Shown in pieces: positions 57,051 to 64,000 of a stretch of DNA of 64,000 bases. The translations under genes were made by a program, and so were the position numbers. The stretch is taken from positions 186,001 to 250,000 of the forward strand of contig NZ_CP059201.1 of assembly GCF_014251795.1 (NCBI RefSeq), in the 5' to 3' direction. The DNA is from Blattabacterium cuenoti (GTDB lineage Bacteria > Bacteroidota > Bacteroidia > Flavobacteriales > Blattabacteriaceae). Positions within the stretch are counted from its first letter, which is position 1. Every line of letters begins with the position of its first letter. The notes beneath the pieces were generated by a model that searched no databases, was not told the origin of the DNA, and saw only the letters and a list, made by a program, of their open reading frames with translations.

Positions 57051-57384
57051 TCTGATATTTTATTGTAATTAGTAATACTAAGATAAATTAAATTTTTTTT
57101 ATATATTTTGTTTTATGTAGATAAATCTATCAGATTTTTTTGAAAAAAAGTTTATCATAAAATAATTTTTATTTTCAGAATAGAGGAAGTCATGAGACTG
57201 AAAGACTAGAATAAAGAAATGTTTTTTCTTTTTATCAACCTAAAAAAGGTTTTTTTATTTCGAAAAAAAAAAAAAAGGAGATTTATAATTTTTTGTTGTG
57301 ACATACTAAAAATCAAATTAATAATAGCCATCACATACAATTAGATCAAAATACTGGAATCATGGACTCTGGATCATCCATTTA
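57051..57384. other. 334-bp gene-free region between aroA and tRNA-Glu
   Basis: The longest gap without a gene in the window. It has no credible ORF. It contains a 14-A run (57263-57276) followed by GGAG, and a short hairpin AACCT/AGGTT (57237-57251) followed by T residues. A purine-rich stretch at 57182-57216 slightly resembles the start of RNase P RNA, but no other conserved element follows. It may be a decayed gene or an unrecognised small RNA. Confidence 0.5.
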
Positions 57385-58638
57385 TTATTCACAATAATTA
57401 ATTAAAAAACCTAAAGATTCTAAATCTCTCCAAAAATTAGGATATGATTTTTCTACAACATTTGGATTCTCTATTTTTATAAAATCAGAACATAATCCAA
57501 ATGTAGAAAAAGACATTGCCATTCTATGATCTTGATAAGTTTGAATTTTGATAAAAGAATCAATTTTTTTTTCTCTACAAAAATCTATTATTCTTAAACA
57601 AGAATTCGTAATTTTTATTATCACTCCAAATTTTAAAAGCTCATTTTTTAATGCTTGTAATCTATCTGTTTCTTTAATTTTTAATGTTTCTAAACCTTTT
57701 AAATCACATTTTATACCAATAGCAGCACAAGTCACTACAATAGTCTGAGTAAGATCTGGTGTTTTGTTTAAATTTAATTCAATAAATTTTGGGAATGAAA
57801 AATTCAATTTTTTATTTAATATTATTACATCTTTATCAAAGATTGTATGAACGCCAAAGTATTTATCATATATAGATGAAACTTCTTTATCTCCTTGTAA
57901 ACTTGTATTTTTATACGAACGTAAAATAATATGACTTTTTTTTGCAATAGCAGCCATAGAATAATAATAAGATGCAGAACTCCAATCTGATTCTACATGA
58001 AAATATTTTTTTTCCTTACTTTTTATTGGATAAATATGAATCATTCTGTCTTTCCAATCCGCTTTGATTCCAGCTAGAGTCAGTAAATCAAAAGTCATTT
58101 TGATATAGGGAATAGATGTAATCTTTTCCTGAAGATATATTTGTAACCCCATTTTAAATTTACTTGCTATTAACATAAGAGAACTTATATACTGACTACT
58201 CATTCTTGCATCAATATCTATTTTTCCTCCTAAAATTTTTTGACCCAAAATTTTGATTGGTGGAAATCCTTCTTTTTCCAAATAATAAATTTCAGATCCT
58301 AATTCTCTTAAAGCTTTCACTAATATAAAAATAGGTCTTTCTTTCATTCTATCTGATCCTGTTAATATCACTTCTTTTCCTTCTTGTATTGAGAAATAAG
58401 AGGTTAAAAAACGCATAGCAGTTCCAGCATGGTGAATATCTAATACATTAGAATTACTGACTAAACTTTTTTTTAGAATTACTGTATCTTCAGAATTAGA
58501 AATATTTTCAATATGAATATCATCTTTATAAATAGCTTTTAAAATTAAAAGACGGTTAGATATACTTTTAGATCCCGTAATTAATATAGAACCACATAAG
58601 TCATTGCTATTTTTGCAAACATTAATGTAAGAATACAT
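57385..58638 (-). CDS. aroA: EPSP synthase (3-phosphoshikimate 1-carboxyvinyltransferase)
   Basis: A 417-residue enzyme. GSKSISNRLLILKA binds PEP and shikimate 3-phosphate, LDIHHAGTAMRFLTSYF is the second signature, RMSSQYISSLML binds substrate, LNKTPDLTQTI carries the catalytic Asp, and KETDRLQAL and DHRMAMSF follow. It makes EPSP for chorismate, upstream of TrpE/TrpG. It follows a MazG-like gene by 4 nt in a minus-strand unit with the transketolase genes. Confidence 0.96.
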   Translation of the reverse strand: MYSYINVCKNSNDLCGSILITGSKSISNRLLILKAIYKDDIHIENISNSEDTVILKKSLVSNSNVLDIHHAGTAMRFLTSYFSIQEGKEVILTGSDRMKERPIFILVKALRELGSEIYYLEKEGFPPIKILGQKILGGKIDIDARMSSQYISSLMLIASKFKMGLQIYLQEKITSIPYIKMTFDLLTLAGIKADWKDRMIHIYPIKSKEKKYFHVESDWSSASYYYSMAAIAKKSHIILRSYKNTSLQGDKEVSSIYDKYFGVHTIFDKDVIILNKKLNFSFPKFIELNLNKTPDLTQTIVVTCAAIGIKCDLKGLETLKIKETDRLQALKNELLKFGVIIKITNSCLRIIDFCREKKIDSFIKIQTYQDHRMAMSFSTFGLCSDFIKIENPNVVEKSYPNFWRDLESLGFLINYCE

Positions 58639-58642
58639 ACTT

Positions 58643-58972
58643 TTATTTTAATTTTTTATTGTCATGATGTCTATCATGGTCCCTAATTTTCTTTTTATTT
58701 AATTTTCTATGAAAGGATTTTTCTAAATCAATCCCAGTTTGATTTGCTAAACAAATTATAACGAATAATACGTCTGATAATTCTTCTCCAAGATCTTCGT
58801 TATTTTTACAATTTTTTTTATTTGATTGTTCTCCATAATTTCTAGCAACAATTCTAGAAACTTCTCCTACTTCTTCAGATAAAAGAATAGTGTTAGTTAA
58901 TATATCAAAATAACGAATTCCATGATGAATTATCCAATTATGAACTAGTTTTTGTAAACTATGAATTTCCAA
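58643..58972 (-). CDS. MazG-like nucleotide pyrophosphohydrolase
   Basis: A 109-residue all-alpha NTP pyrophosphatase-like protein. LLSEEVGEVSRIVARN (EExxE) and LGEELSDVLFVIICLAN (ExxD) supply the Mg ligands. It probably removes unwanted (d)NTPs by pyrophosphate release. A His/Asp/Lys-rich tail (RDHDRHHDNKK) follows. It lies between aroA and the transketolase gene, 4 and 6 nt away. Substrate is not predictable. Confidence 0.85.
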   Translation of the reverse strand: MEIHSLQKLVHNWIIHHGIRYFDILTNTILLSEEVGEVSRIVARNYGEQSNKKNCKNNEDLGEELSDVLFVIICLANQTGIDLEKSFHRKLNKKKIRDHDRHHDNKKLK

Positions 58973-58978
58973 AATTTA

Positions 58979-59944
58979 TTAGTTTTTTTTATGTTTTAAA
59001 ACAAAATCTACTTTTTTTATAATAGATTGACGATCAATTTTATATTTTTTTAAAAGTTCCATAGGTTTTCCACTTTCCCCAAAAGTATCATTAACAGATA
59101 CGAAACTTTGAATAACTGACGATTTTCTAGTAGTCAGTACTCTAGCTATACTTTCTCCTAATCCTCCCCAATAATTGTGCTCTTCTGCAGTAACAATACA
59201 TTTTGTTTTATGAATAGATTTCAAAATGGTTTTTTCATCTAATGGTTTAATTGTATGAATATTAATCACTTCACATTCTATTCCTTTGTTTTCATATAAA
59301 ATTTTAGACGCTTCCAAAGATTCCCATACCAAATGTCCTGTACTCACAATTGTTACATCTTTTCCCTCTGTTAATATGACTGCTTTTCCTATTTCAAATA
59401 TTTTATTTTTATCTGTAAAATTAGCTACAGAAGGACGACCAAAACGTAAATATACTGGACCGAAGTAGTTTGATATAGCTATAGTAGCTGCATAAGTTTG
59501 ATTATAATCACAAGTATTAATAACGGTCATTCCAGGAAGCATTTTCATCATTCCTATATCTTCTAAACTTTGATGAGTCGCTCCATCTTCTCCTAATGTT
59601 AACCCAGAATGTGAAGCACATATTTTTACATTTTTTGAAGAATAAGCAACAGATTGACGTATTTGATCATAAACACGAGATGTTGCAAAATTAGCAAATG
59701 TTCCAGCAAATGGAATATATTGACCAATACTAAGTCCAGCTGCGATCCCGATCATATTAGCTTCAGCTATTCCTATTTGAAAAAATCTTTCAGGAAATTT
59801 TTTAGAAAACTCATCCATAAATAAAGAAGTGGTAAGATCCGCACATAATGCGACTACTTTATTATTTTTTTTACCCAAAAAAGTTAAAGCTTCTCCAAAA
59901 CCAGCTCTAGTTTCTTTAAGTCCCTTATTTTCATATTTTTTCAT
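58979..59944 (-). CDS. Transketolase, C-terminal subunit
   Basis: A 321-residue protein corresponding to the pyrimidine-binding and C-terminal domains. FLGKKNNKVVALCADLTTS, ERFFQIGIAEANMIGIAAGLS (catalytic Glu), SHSGLTLGEDGATHQSLEDIGMM and VYLRFGRP are diagnostic. It must pair with the N-terminal subunit encoded 13 nt upstream. The split form is common in Bacteroidetes and other groups and is not a recent break. Confidence 0.93.
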   Translation of the reverse strand: MKKYENKGLKETRAGFGEALTFLGKKNNKVVALCADLTTSLFMDEFSKKFPERFFQIGIAEANMIGIAAGLSIGQYIPFAGTFANFATSRVYDQIRQSVAYSSKNVKICASHSGLTLGEDGATHQSLEDIGMMKMLPGMTVINTCDYNQTYAATIAISNYFGPVYLRFGRPSVANFTDKNKIFEIGKAVILTEGKDVTIVSTGHLVWESLEASKILYENKGIECEVINIHTIKPLDEKTILKSIHKTKCIVTAEEHNYWGGLGESIARVLTTRKSSVIQSFVSVNDTFGESGKPMELLKKYKIDRQSIIKKVDFVLKHKKN

Positions 59945-59957
59945 AAAAATTTTCTTA

Positions 59958-60803
59958 TTAATAATCTCCTAAAGAAGTTTCAGGAAGTTGACGTAATGCT
60001 TTTTTTAATTCTTTTTCACTAGGATATTTTCCATGCCATGCATTATTTCCGACCATAAAATCAACACCGTATCCCATTTGAGTATATAACATGATTAAAA
60101 TAGGTTTTTTTTTACCAGTTTCATTTTTAGCTTTTTTTAAAACACTTATTACTTTTTCAATATGATTCCCTTCTAATTCTTCGATAACTTTCCAATCGAA
60201 AGATTCAAATTTTTTTTTTAAATTCCCTAGAGGTAACACTTCATCTGTAGTTCCATCTATTTGCTGTCCATTATAATCTACAGTAGCTATATAATTATCT
60301 ATTTTTTTTGCTCCCGCATATAAAGCAGCTTCCCAAATTTGTCCTTCGTTTAACTCTCCGTCTCCGTGTAAACTGTAAATTATACTATGATCTTCTCCGT
60401 TCAGCTTTTTTGATAAAGCGGCACCAATGGATACAGACATTCCTTGTCCTAAAGAACCGGAAGAAATCCGTATTCCAGGTAAATGAGTACTAGGATGTCC
60501 TTGTAAACGAGAATTTAATTTTCTAAAAGTAGATAATTCTTGAATAGAAAAAAAACCAGAACGAGCTAAAACACTATAATAAACAGGAGATATATGACCA
60601 TTAGATAAGAAAAAAAGATCTTCACCCTTCCCATCCATAGTAAATTGATTTGGATTATAATGCATAATTTTTTTATATAAAGCCACAAAATATTCTGTAC
60701 ATCCTAGAGATCCTCCAGGATGGCCAGATTTTGCCTCATTTACCATGCGTAAAATATCTCTTCTTACTTGAATACACAAATCTTTTAAATAACGTACATT
60801 CAT
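59958..60803 (-). CDS. Transketolase, N-terminal subunit
   Basis: A 281-residue TPP-binding half. NEAKSGHPGGSLGCTEYFVALY, FLSNGHISPVYYSVLA, GSLGQGMSVSIGAAL and the TPP motif LHGDGELNEGQIWEAALYA then DNYIATVDYNGQQIDG are typical. With the C-terminal subunit it exchanges two-carbon units between pentose and other sugar phosphates, giving erythrose 4-phosphate for the shikimate pathway. It is first in a unit that ends with aroA, so both serve aromatic synthesis. Confidence 0.93.
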   Translation of the reverse strand: MNVRYLKDLCIQVRRDILRMVNEAKSGHPGGSLGCTEYFVALYKKIMHYNPNQFTMDGKGEDLFFLSNGHISPVYYSVLARSGFFSIQELSTFRKLNSRLQGHPSTHLPGIRISSGSLGQGMSVSIGAALSKKLNGEDHSIIYSLHGDGELNEGQIWEAALYAGAKKIDNYIATVDYNGQQIDGTTDEVLPLGNLKKKFESFDWKVIEELEGNHIEKVISVLKKAKNETGKKKPILIMLYTQMGYGVDFMVGNNAWHGKYPSEKELKKALRQLPETSLGDY

Positions 60804-60843
60804 TTTTTCAATTTTTGTTTGTATATTTTTCTCAAAACTTTCA

Positions 60844-60851
60844 CAAAAATA
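60844..60851 (-). promoter_or_regulatory. Candidate -7 box for the transketolase-aroA unit
   Basis: The minus strand reads TATTTTTG, 41 nt before the tkt ATG at 60803, in the 58-nt gap that is divergent with smpB. A plain TAnnTTTG match without a clear -33 element. Confidence 0.35.
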
Positions 60852-60861
60852 ACAATTAATT

Positions 60862-61305
60862 ATGAGTATTCTAAATCGGAGGGCAAGATTTTTATATCAT
60901 TTTATAGAATATTATATAGCTGGAATACAGTTACTTGGAACAGAAGTAAAATCAATCAGACAAAATAAAGTCAATATTATGGAAAGCTTTTGTCAAATGA
61001 AACATGGAGAGTTGTATTCTATAAATATGTATATAGATGAATACAAATTTGGAACAAATTGTAATCATTCAAGTAAAAGAGAAAGAAAATTATTATTAAA
61101 AAAACAAGAATTAATAAGAATTAATAAAAAATTAAAAAATCCAGGTCTTACTTTAATTCCTATCGAATTATTCATTAAGGGATATATAAAAATGAGGATA
61201 GTTTTAGCTAAAGGAAAAAAAACACATGACAAACGTGAATCTTTACGAAAGAAAGATTTTTTTAGAGAAATTAAACAATCTTTCAAATTAAAAAATCGTA
61301 TTTAA
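60862..61305 (+). CDS. smpB: SsrA-binding protein SmpB
   Basis: A 147-residue protein that binds tmRNA for rescue of stalled ribosomes. LNRRARFLYHF, YIAGIQLLGTEVKSIRQNKVN, YIDEYKFGTNCNHSSKRERKLLL and LAKGKKTHDKRESLRKKD are signatures; the basic C-terminal tail (KQSFKLKN) is present. The matching ssrA gene was not seen in this window. Confidence 0.96.
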   Translation: MSILNRRARFLYHFIEYYIAGIQLLGTEVKSIRQNKVNIMESFCQMKHGELYSINMYIDEYKFGTNCNHSSKRERKLLLKKQELIRINKKLKNPGLTLIPIELFIKGYIKMRIVLAKGKKTHDKRESLRKKDFFREIKQSFKLKNRI

Positions 61306-61319
61306 TGAAATCAAATATT

Positions 61320-61327
61320 TATATTTG
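61320..61327 (+). promoter_or_regulatory. Candidate -7 box for the OmpA-family gene
   Basis: The plus strand reads TATATTTG, 26 nt before the ATG at 61354 and after the smpB stop at 61305. Confidence 0.5.
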
Positions 61328-61353
61328 TTTAGATTTAAAGAAATTATAGTTTT

Positions 61354-62907
61354 ATGAAAAACGTCAATTTTTTTATTGTTATTTTATTTGCTTTTTTTTC
61401 ATCTGTTTTTTCACAAGATTCGAAAGAAAAATGGTTCATTCGTGTAGGAGCACATGATATTAATTATTATCCTATAAGGTCTCCTTTGAAAGGTTTTTTT
61501 CTTAAAAGGAATAATAGTTTTAATCCCATTATTTCTAGTATAGAATTAGAACACAATATAAAGAAACATATAGGTTTATATTTAGATGCTTCATTAGGTA
61601 TGGTAGATAATACAAGATGGAGAATAGGAAATAATTTTTTTATCAAATTCAGCAATGGGATAAATTTATACATGTTACCTCATAAAAAATTTGATCCTTA
61701 CTTAAGGTTAGGCATAGGTTATCATAAATTCAATAATTATCTAAACAGAGAATTGAGAATTTCAGATACAAAATATTTTAAAACAAATAGAAAGAATTTT
61801 TTTCTATTAGACGGTGGATTAGGTTTAAATTTTTGGCTGGTATCAAATTTTGGATTGAATGCTCAAAGTACTTATAATCAAGTATTTGCAAAACAATGTG
61901 GAGATTATTTGAATTTTTGGAAACATAATGTGGGACTGATTTTTCGTTTTGGGAATTTAAAAATAAATCATGATCATAAAATTGTAATAAATCATATAGA
62001 TCAAGTAGATCAAGATCTGTCTGAAAAAAATGATAAAAATGAATCTGAAAAAAATAATAAAAATGAAGAGGAAGAAAAAGAGAAAAAAATTTATTGTCAA
62101 GATATAGATCAAGATCATGATCATGATGGAATTTGGGATAAAGAAGATTTATGCCCTAATCAATTTGGATTGAAAAAATTTAAAGGTTGTCCTGATACAG
62201 ATTTAGATAATATTCCTGATCATGAAGATCAGTGTCCAAATCAATTTGGATTGAAAAAATTTAAAGGTTGTCCTGATACAGATTTAGATAATATTCCTGA
62301 TCATGAAGATCAGTGTCCAAATCAATTTGGATTGAAAAAATTTAAAGGTTGTCCTGATACAGATTTAGATAATATTCCTGATCATGAAGATCAGTGTCCA
62401 AATCAATTTGGATTGAAAAAATTTAAAGGTTGTCCTGATACAGATTTAGATAATATTCCTGATCATGAAGATCAGTGTCCAAATCAATTTGGATTGAAAA
62501 AATTTAAAGGTTGTCCTGATACAGATTTAGATAATATTCCTGATCATGAAGATCAGTGTCCAAATCAATTTGGATTGAAAAAATTTAAAGGTTGTCCTGA
62601 TATAGTTTTTCGTCCTATTCTATTTGGTTTAGGTAAATTTTCATTATCTACTCGTTCTTTAAAAATTATTAATAATGTTGCTAATATTATGATTAATAAT
62701 TTTCCTAATTCGAAATTTTACATTAATGGATATACAGATGCTAATGGAAAATCCCGTTATAATCAATTTTTATCTCTAAAAAGAGCTCGTTCTGTATTTG
62801 AAGCTTTAGTTTCAAAAGGAGTGGATTCTTCTAGAATAGAAGTTAGGGGATTAGGAGTCGGAAAGAAAAAGAAAAGATGTGTTGAAATTGTAATACGTAA
62901 GTCGTAA
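61354..62907 (+). CDS. OmpA-family outer membrane protein with TSP type 3 repeats
   Basis: A 517-residue protein: signal peptide (1-20, cut near VFSQD), a beta-barrel of about 180 residues (aromatic strands such as NGINLYMLPHKKFDPYLRLG), a charged Lys/Glu/Asp linker (about 205-262), calcium-binding thrombospondin type 3-like repeats (about 263-416; each with CPDTDLDNIPDHEDQ), and an OmpA C-terminal peptidoglycan-binding domain (GYTDANGKSRYNQFLSLKRARSV then SRIEVRGLG). It likely anchors the outer membrane to the wall. The repeat array is remarkable (see repeat entry). Confidence 0.92.
   Translation: MKNVNFFIVILFAFFSSVFSQDSKEKWFIRVGAHDINYYPIRSPLKGFFLKRNNSFNPIISSIELEHNIKKHIGLYLDASLGMVDNTRWRIGNNFFIKFSNGINLYMLPHKKFDPYLRLGIGYHKFNNYLNRELRISDTKYFKTNRKNFFLLDGGLGLNFWLVSNFGLNAQSTYNQVFAKQCGDYLNFWKHNVGLIFRFGNLKINHDHKIVINHIDQVDQDLSEKNDKNESEKNNKNEEEEKEKKIYCQDIDQDHDHDGIWDKEDLCPNQFGLKKFKGCPDTDLDNIPDHEDQCPNQFGLKKFKGCPDTDLDNIPDHEDQCPNQFGLKKFKGCPDTDLDNIPDHEDQCPNQFGLKKFKGCPDTDLDNIPDHEDQCPNQFGLKKFKGCPDTDLDNIPDHEDQCPNQFGLKKFKGCPDIVFRPILFGLGKFSLSTRSLKIINNVANIMINNFPNSKFYINGYTDANGKSRYNQFLSLKRARSVFEALVSKGVDSSRIEVRGLGVGKKKKRCVEIVIRKS
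62161..62602 (+). repeat. Tandem array of 81-bp units inside the OmpA-family gene
   Basis: Five full units start at 62161, 62242, 62323, 62404 and 62485, and a sixth partial unit runs from 62566 to about 62602. By reading, the copies are identical at DNA level, including synonymous sites; only the codons before unit 1 differ (CCTAAT against CCAAAT). Each encodes 27 residues with the Asp-rich calcium motif. The period keeps the frame, so copy number can change without breaking the protein. Confidence 0.95.
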
Positions 62908-62935
62908 GTAATAAGCATAAACATAAATAAGAAAT

Positions 62936-62966
62936 AAAAAGTCTCTTTGATTGAGGCTTTTTATTT
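62936..62966. terminator. Bidirectional intrinsic terminator between ompA and tatC
   Basis: AAAAAGTCTC, loop TTTGATT, GAGGCTTTTT form a 10-bp stem with one G-T pair and T residues on both sides. It stops plus-strand transcripts of the OmpA-family gene and minus-strand transcripts of tatC, whose stop codon lies at its edge (62965-62967). Confidence 0.75.
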
Positions 62967-63759
62967 ATTTGCATAAAAAAGATATATATACACTTATTTG
63001 ATAAAGTATTAATAAGGGTATTAAGACTATGATTGTACTTAAAATATCTCCTGGGGTTATAGCAGATGCTATAACTAGCATAATCAAGAAAGCATGTTTT
63101 CTATATTTTTTCAAAAATGAAGAAGATATTAATTCTATTTTAGTAAGAAAAAATATAAAAAATGGAAATAAGAAAATAATTCCCATAGAAAGTACTGAAT
63201 GAATGATCAAAGAAATATAATCTGATAAATCAAATATATTTTTAGGAATCGAACTGATTCGAAAAGAATATCCAAAATGAATCAAAAATGGACATAATAT
63301 AAAATAACCAAAAAAAATCCCCAATAGAAACATAAAAGAGACCAGAATTAATATACATATAGAATATTTTTTTTCTTTATACGAAAGAGCCGGTTTGATA
63401 AATTTCCAAAATTCATAAAAAACATAAGGGATAGATAAAATTACCCCTCCTATAAAGCAAGTCCATACATAAATATTAAATTGTCCAAATATTTGTCTAT
63501 TTTGTATTTCTAAATTATTATACAAAAAATAAACGGAATTTAAATGAATACCTAAACCAGAAAAAGAATTCACTAATTTGTAAAATATACGGTAAGTGAT
63601 AAAATCTTTTTTTGCTGGAGCAAAAATAATACAATCGAATATAAAATTTTTATTATTCATTAAAATAATCATTGAAATAATTATTGCACAAATGCAATGA
63701 ATTACATGTTTTCTTAGTTCTTCAATATGTTTCCAAAACGGCATTTTATTTTCGTTCAT
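62965..63759 (-). CDS. tatC: Sec-independent translocase subunit TatC
   Basis: A 264-residue membrane protein with six predicted helices. MPFWKHIEELRKHVIH is the conserved start (ELR motif) and the FYEFWKFIKPALSYKEKK loop with Phe/Glu residues matches the twin-arginine signal site. GYF and LITPGD-like SAITPGDILSTI near the last helices are typical. It is the receptor for folded proteins with twin-Arg signals. tatA is not nearby. Confidence 0.94.
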   Translation of the reverse strand: MNENKMPFWKHIEELRKHVIHCICAIIISMIILMNNKNFIFDCIIFAPAKKDFITYRIFYKLVNSFSGLGIHLNSVYFLYNNLEIQNRQIFGQFNIYVWTCFIGGVILSIPYVFYEFWKFIKPALSYKEKKYSICILILVSFMFLLGIFFGYFILCPFLIHFGYSFRISSIPKNIFDLSDYISLIIHSVLSMGIIFLFPFFIFFLTKIELISSSFLKKYRKHAFLIMLVIASAITPGDILSTIIVLIPLLILYQISVYISFLCK

Positions 63760-63839
63760 TCAAAAAAAAAATTAAATTTTTATAAAATAATATTTCTTTT
63801 TCATAAAAAATTGTAATTTTCATGTTAAACTTCATATAA

Positions 63840-64000
63840 ATGAAATGTGGAATTATAGGTCTACCAAATACAGGAAAATCGACATTCTTTAACAGAATTT
63901 CTAATTCTAAAGCTTTATCAGAAAATTTTCCTTTTTGTACCATAGAACCAAATTATGGAATCACAAAAGTTCCAGATCAAAGATTATACGAACTCAAAAG
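63840..64000 (+). CDS. ychF: Redox-regulated ATPase YchF (Obg family), 5' part
   Basis: The frame from ATG 63840 runs off the window end. It reads [20 protein letters not shown], then [20 protein letters not shown], diagnostic of YchF (G1 GLPNTGKST with the YchF-specific FPFCTIEPN). It is divergent from tatC by 80 nt. Only the first 53 codons are visible. Confidence 0.95.
   Translation, partial: MKCGIIGLPNTGKSTFFNRISNSKALSENFPFCTIEPNYGITKVPDQRLYELK

Noticed and set aside
57180-57220. Start of RNase P RNA (GAGGAAGTC resembles GAGGAAAGTCC)
   Set aside because: None of the other conserved RNase P RNA elements follow in the next 200 nt, and the region is too short before aroA.
58979-60803. Transketolase broken by mutation
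   Set aside because: Both halves have clean starts and stops and normal domain borders; two-gene transketolases are a known stable form.
62161-62602. CRISPR-like array
   Set aside because: The repeats are direct 81-bp coding units with no spacers and lie in frame inside an OmpA-family gene; no cas genes are present.

Overview
The window is a very AT-rich, compact stretch of bacterial chromosome. It is most likely from a reduced-genome member of the Flavobacteriales (Bacteroidetes), and best fits a Blattabacterium-type cockroach endosymbiont; that genus call is an inference. The Bacteroidetes signs are: TAnnTTTG-type -7 boxes instead of TATAAT, almost no Shine-Dalgarno sequences, the cbb3 oxidase cluster in the order ccoI-ccoS-ccoNO(fused)-ccoQ-ccoP-ccoH, a lemA-TPM pair, a fused 2-oxoacid dehydrogenase E1 alpha/beta protein, an OmpA protein with thrombospondin type 3 repeats, a Porin_10-like outer membrane protein, and a two-gene transketolase. 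Genes touch or overlap, operons for His and Trp synthesis are complete, and no mobile element, phage gene, rRNA operon or CRISPR array is visible.

Layout: 1-147 is the tail of def. 149-6440 (minus) holds glpD-glpK-glpF followed by thrS-infC-rpmI-rplT. 6553-13308 (minus) holds ffh, argS, ilvE and the fused E1. 13405-15322 (plus) has ndk, lemA and a TPM protein. 15325-23242 mixes valS, folA, a bifunctional-nuclease-family gene, an unknown lipoprotein, pdhB, metF and serS. 23333-25597 (plus) is rsmA-folD-queE, with queE broken by a one-base shift in an A11 tract. 25599-32736 (minus) is the complete histidine operon hisGDCBHAF(IE). 32894-37505 (plus, with a minus tRNA-Lys) carries xthA, aroK, tilS, serC and yggS. 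37498-43870 (minus) is the complete tryptophan operon trpEGDCFBA. 44052-55506 (plus) has a porin-like protein, a glucosaminidase, gcvH, the cbb3 oxidase cluster and maeB. 55493-60803 (minus) has murI, a small membrane protein, rpsT, tRNA-Glu, aroA, a MazG-like gene and the split transketolase. The end holds smpB, an OmpA-family gene, tatC and the start of ychF.

Working together, the genes describe a respiring, amino-acid-provisioning symbiont. Glycerol enters through GlpF, is phosphorylated by GlpK and oxidised by GlpD. Carbon passes through pyruvate/2-oxoacid dehydrogenases and malic enzyme, electrons go to a cbb3 oxidase, and transketolase plus AroK/AroA feed chorismate to a full Trp pathway beside a full His pathway, SerC and one-carbon enzymes (FolD, MetF, GcvH, FolA).

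The points most worth a second look are a threonyl-tRNA synthetase lacking its whole TGS and editing region, the homopolymer frameshift in queE, a terminator/anti-terminator-like leader before trpE with a hairpin at a matching place before hisG, five identical 81-bp repeats inside the OmpA-family gene, and a CcoI ATPase and cbb3 cluster that have lost parts (N-terminal domain, ccoG). I found no clearly new multi-gene system.
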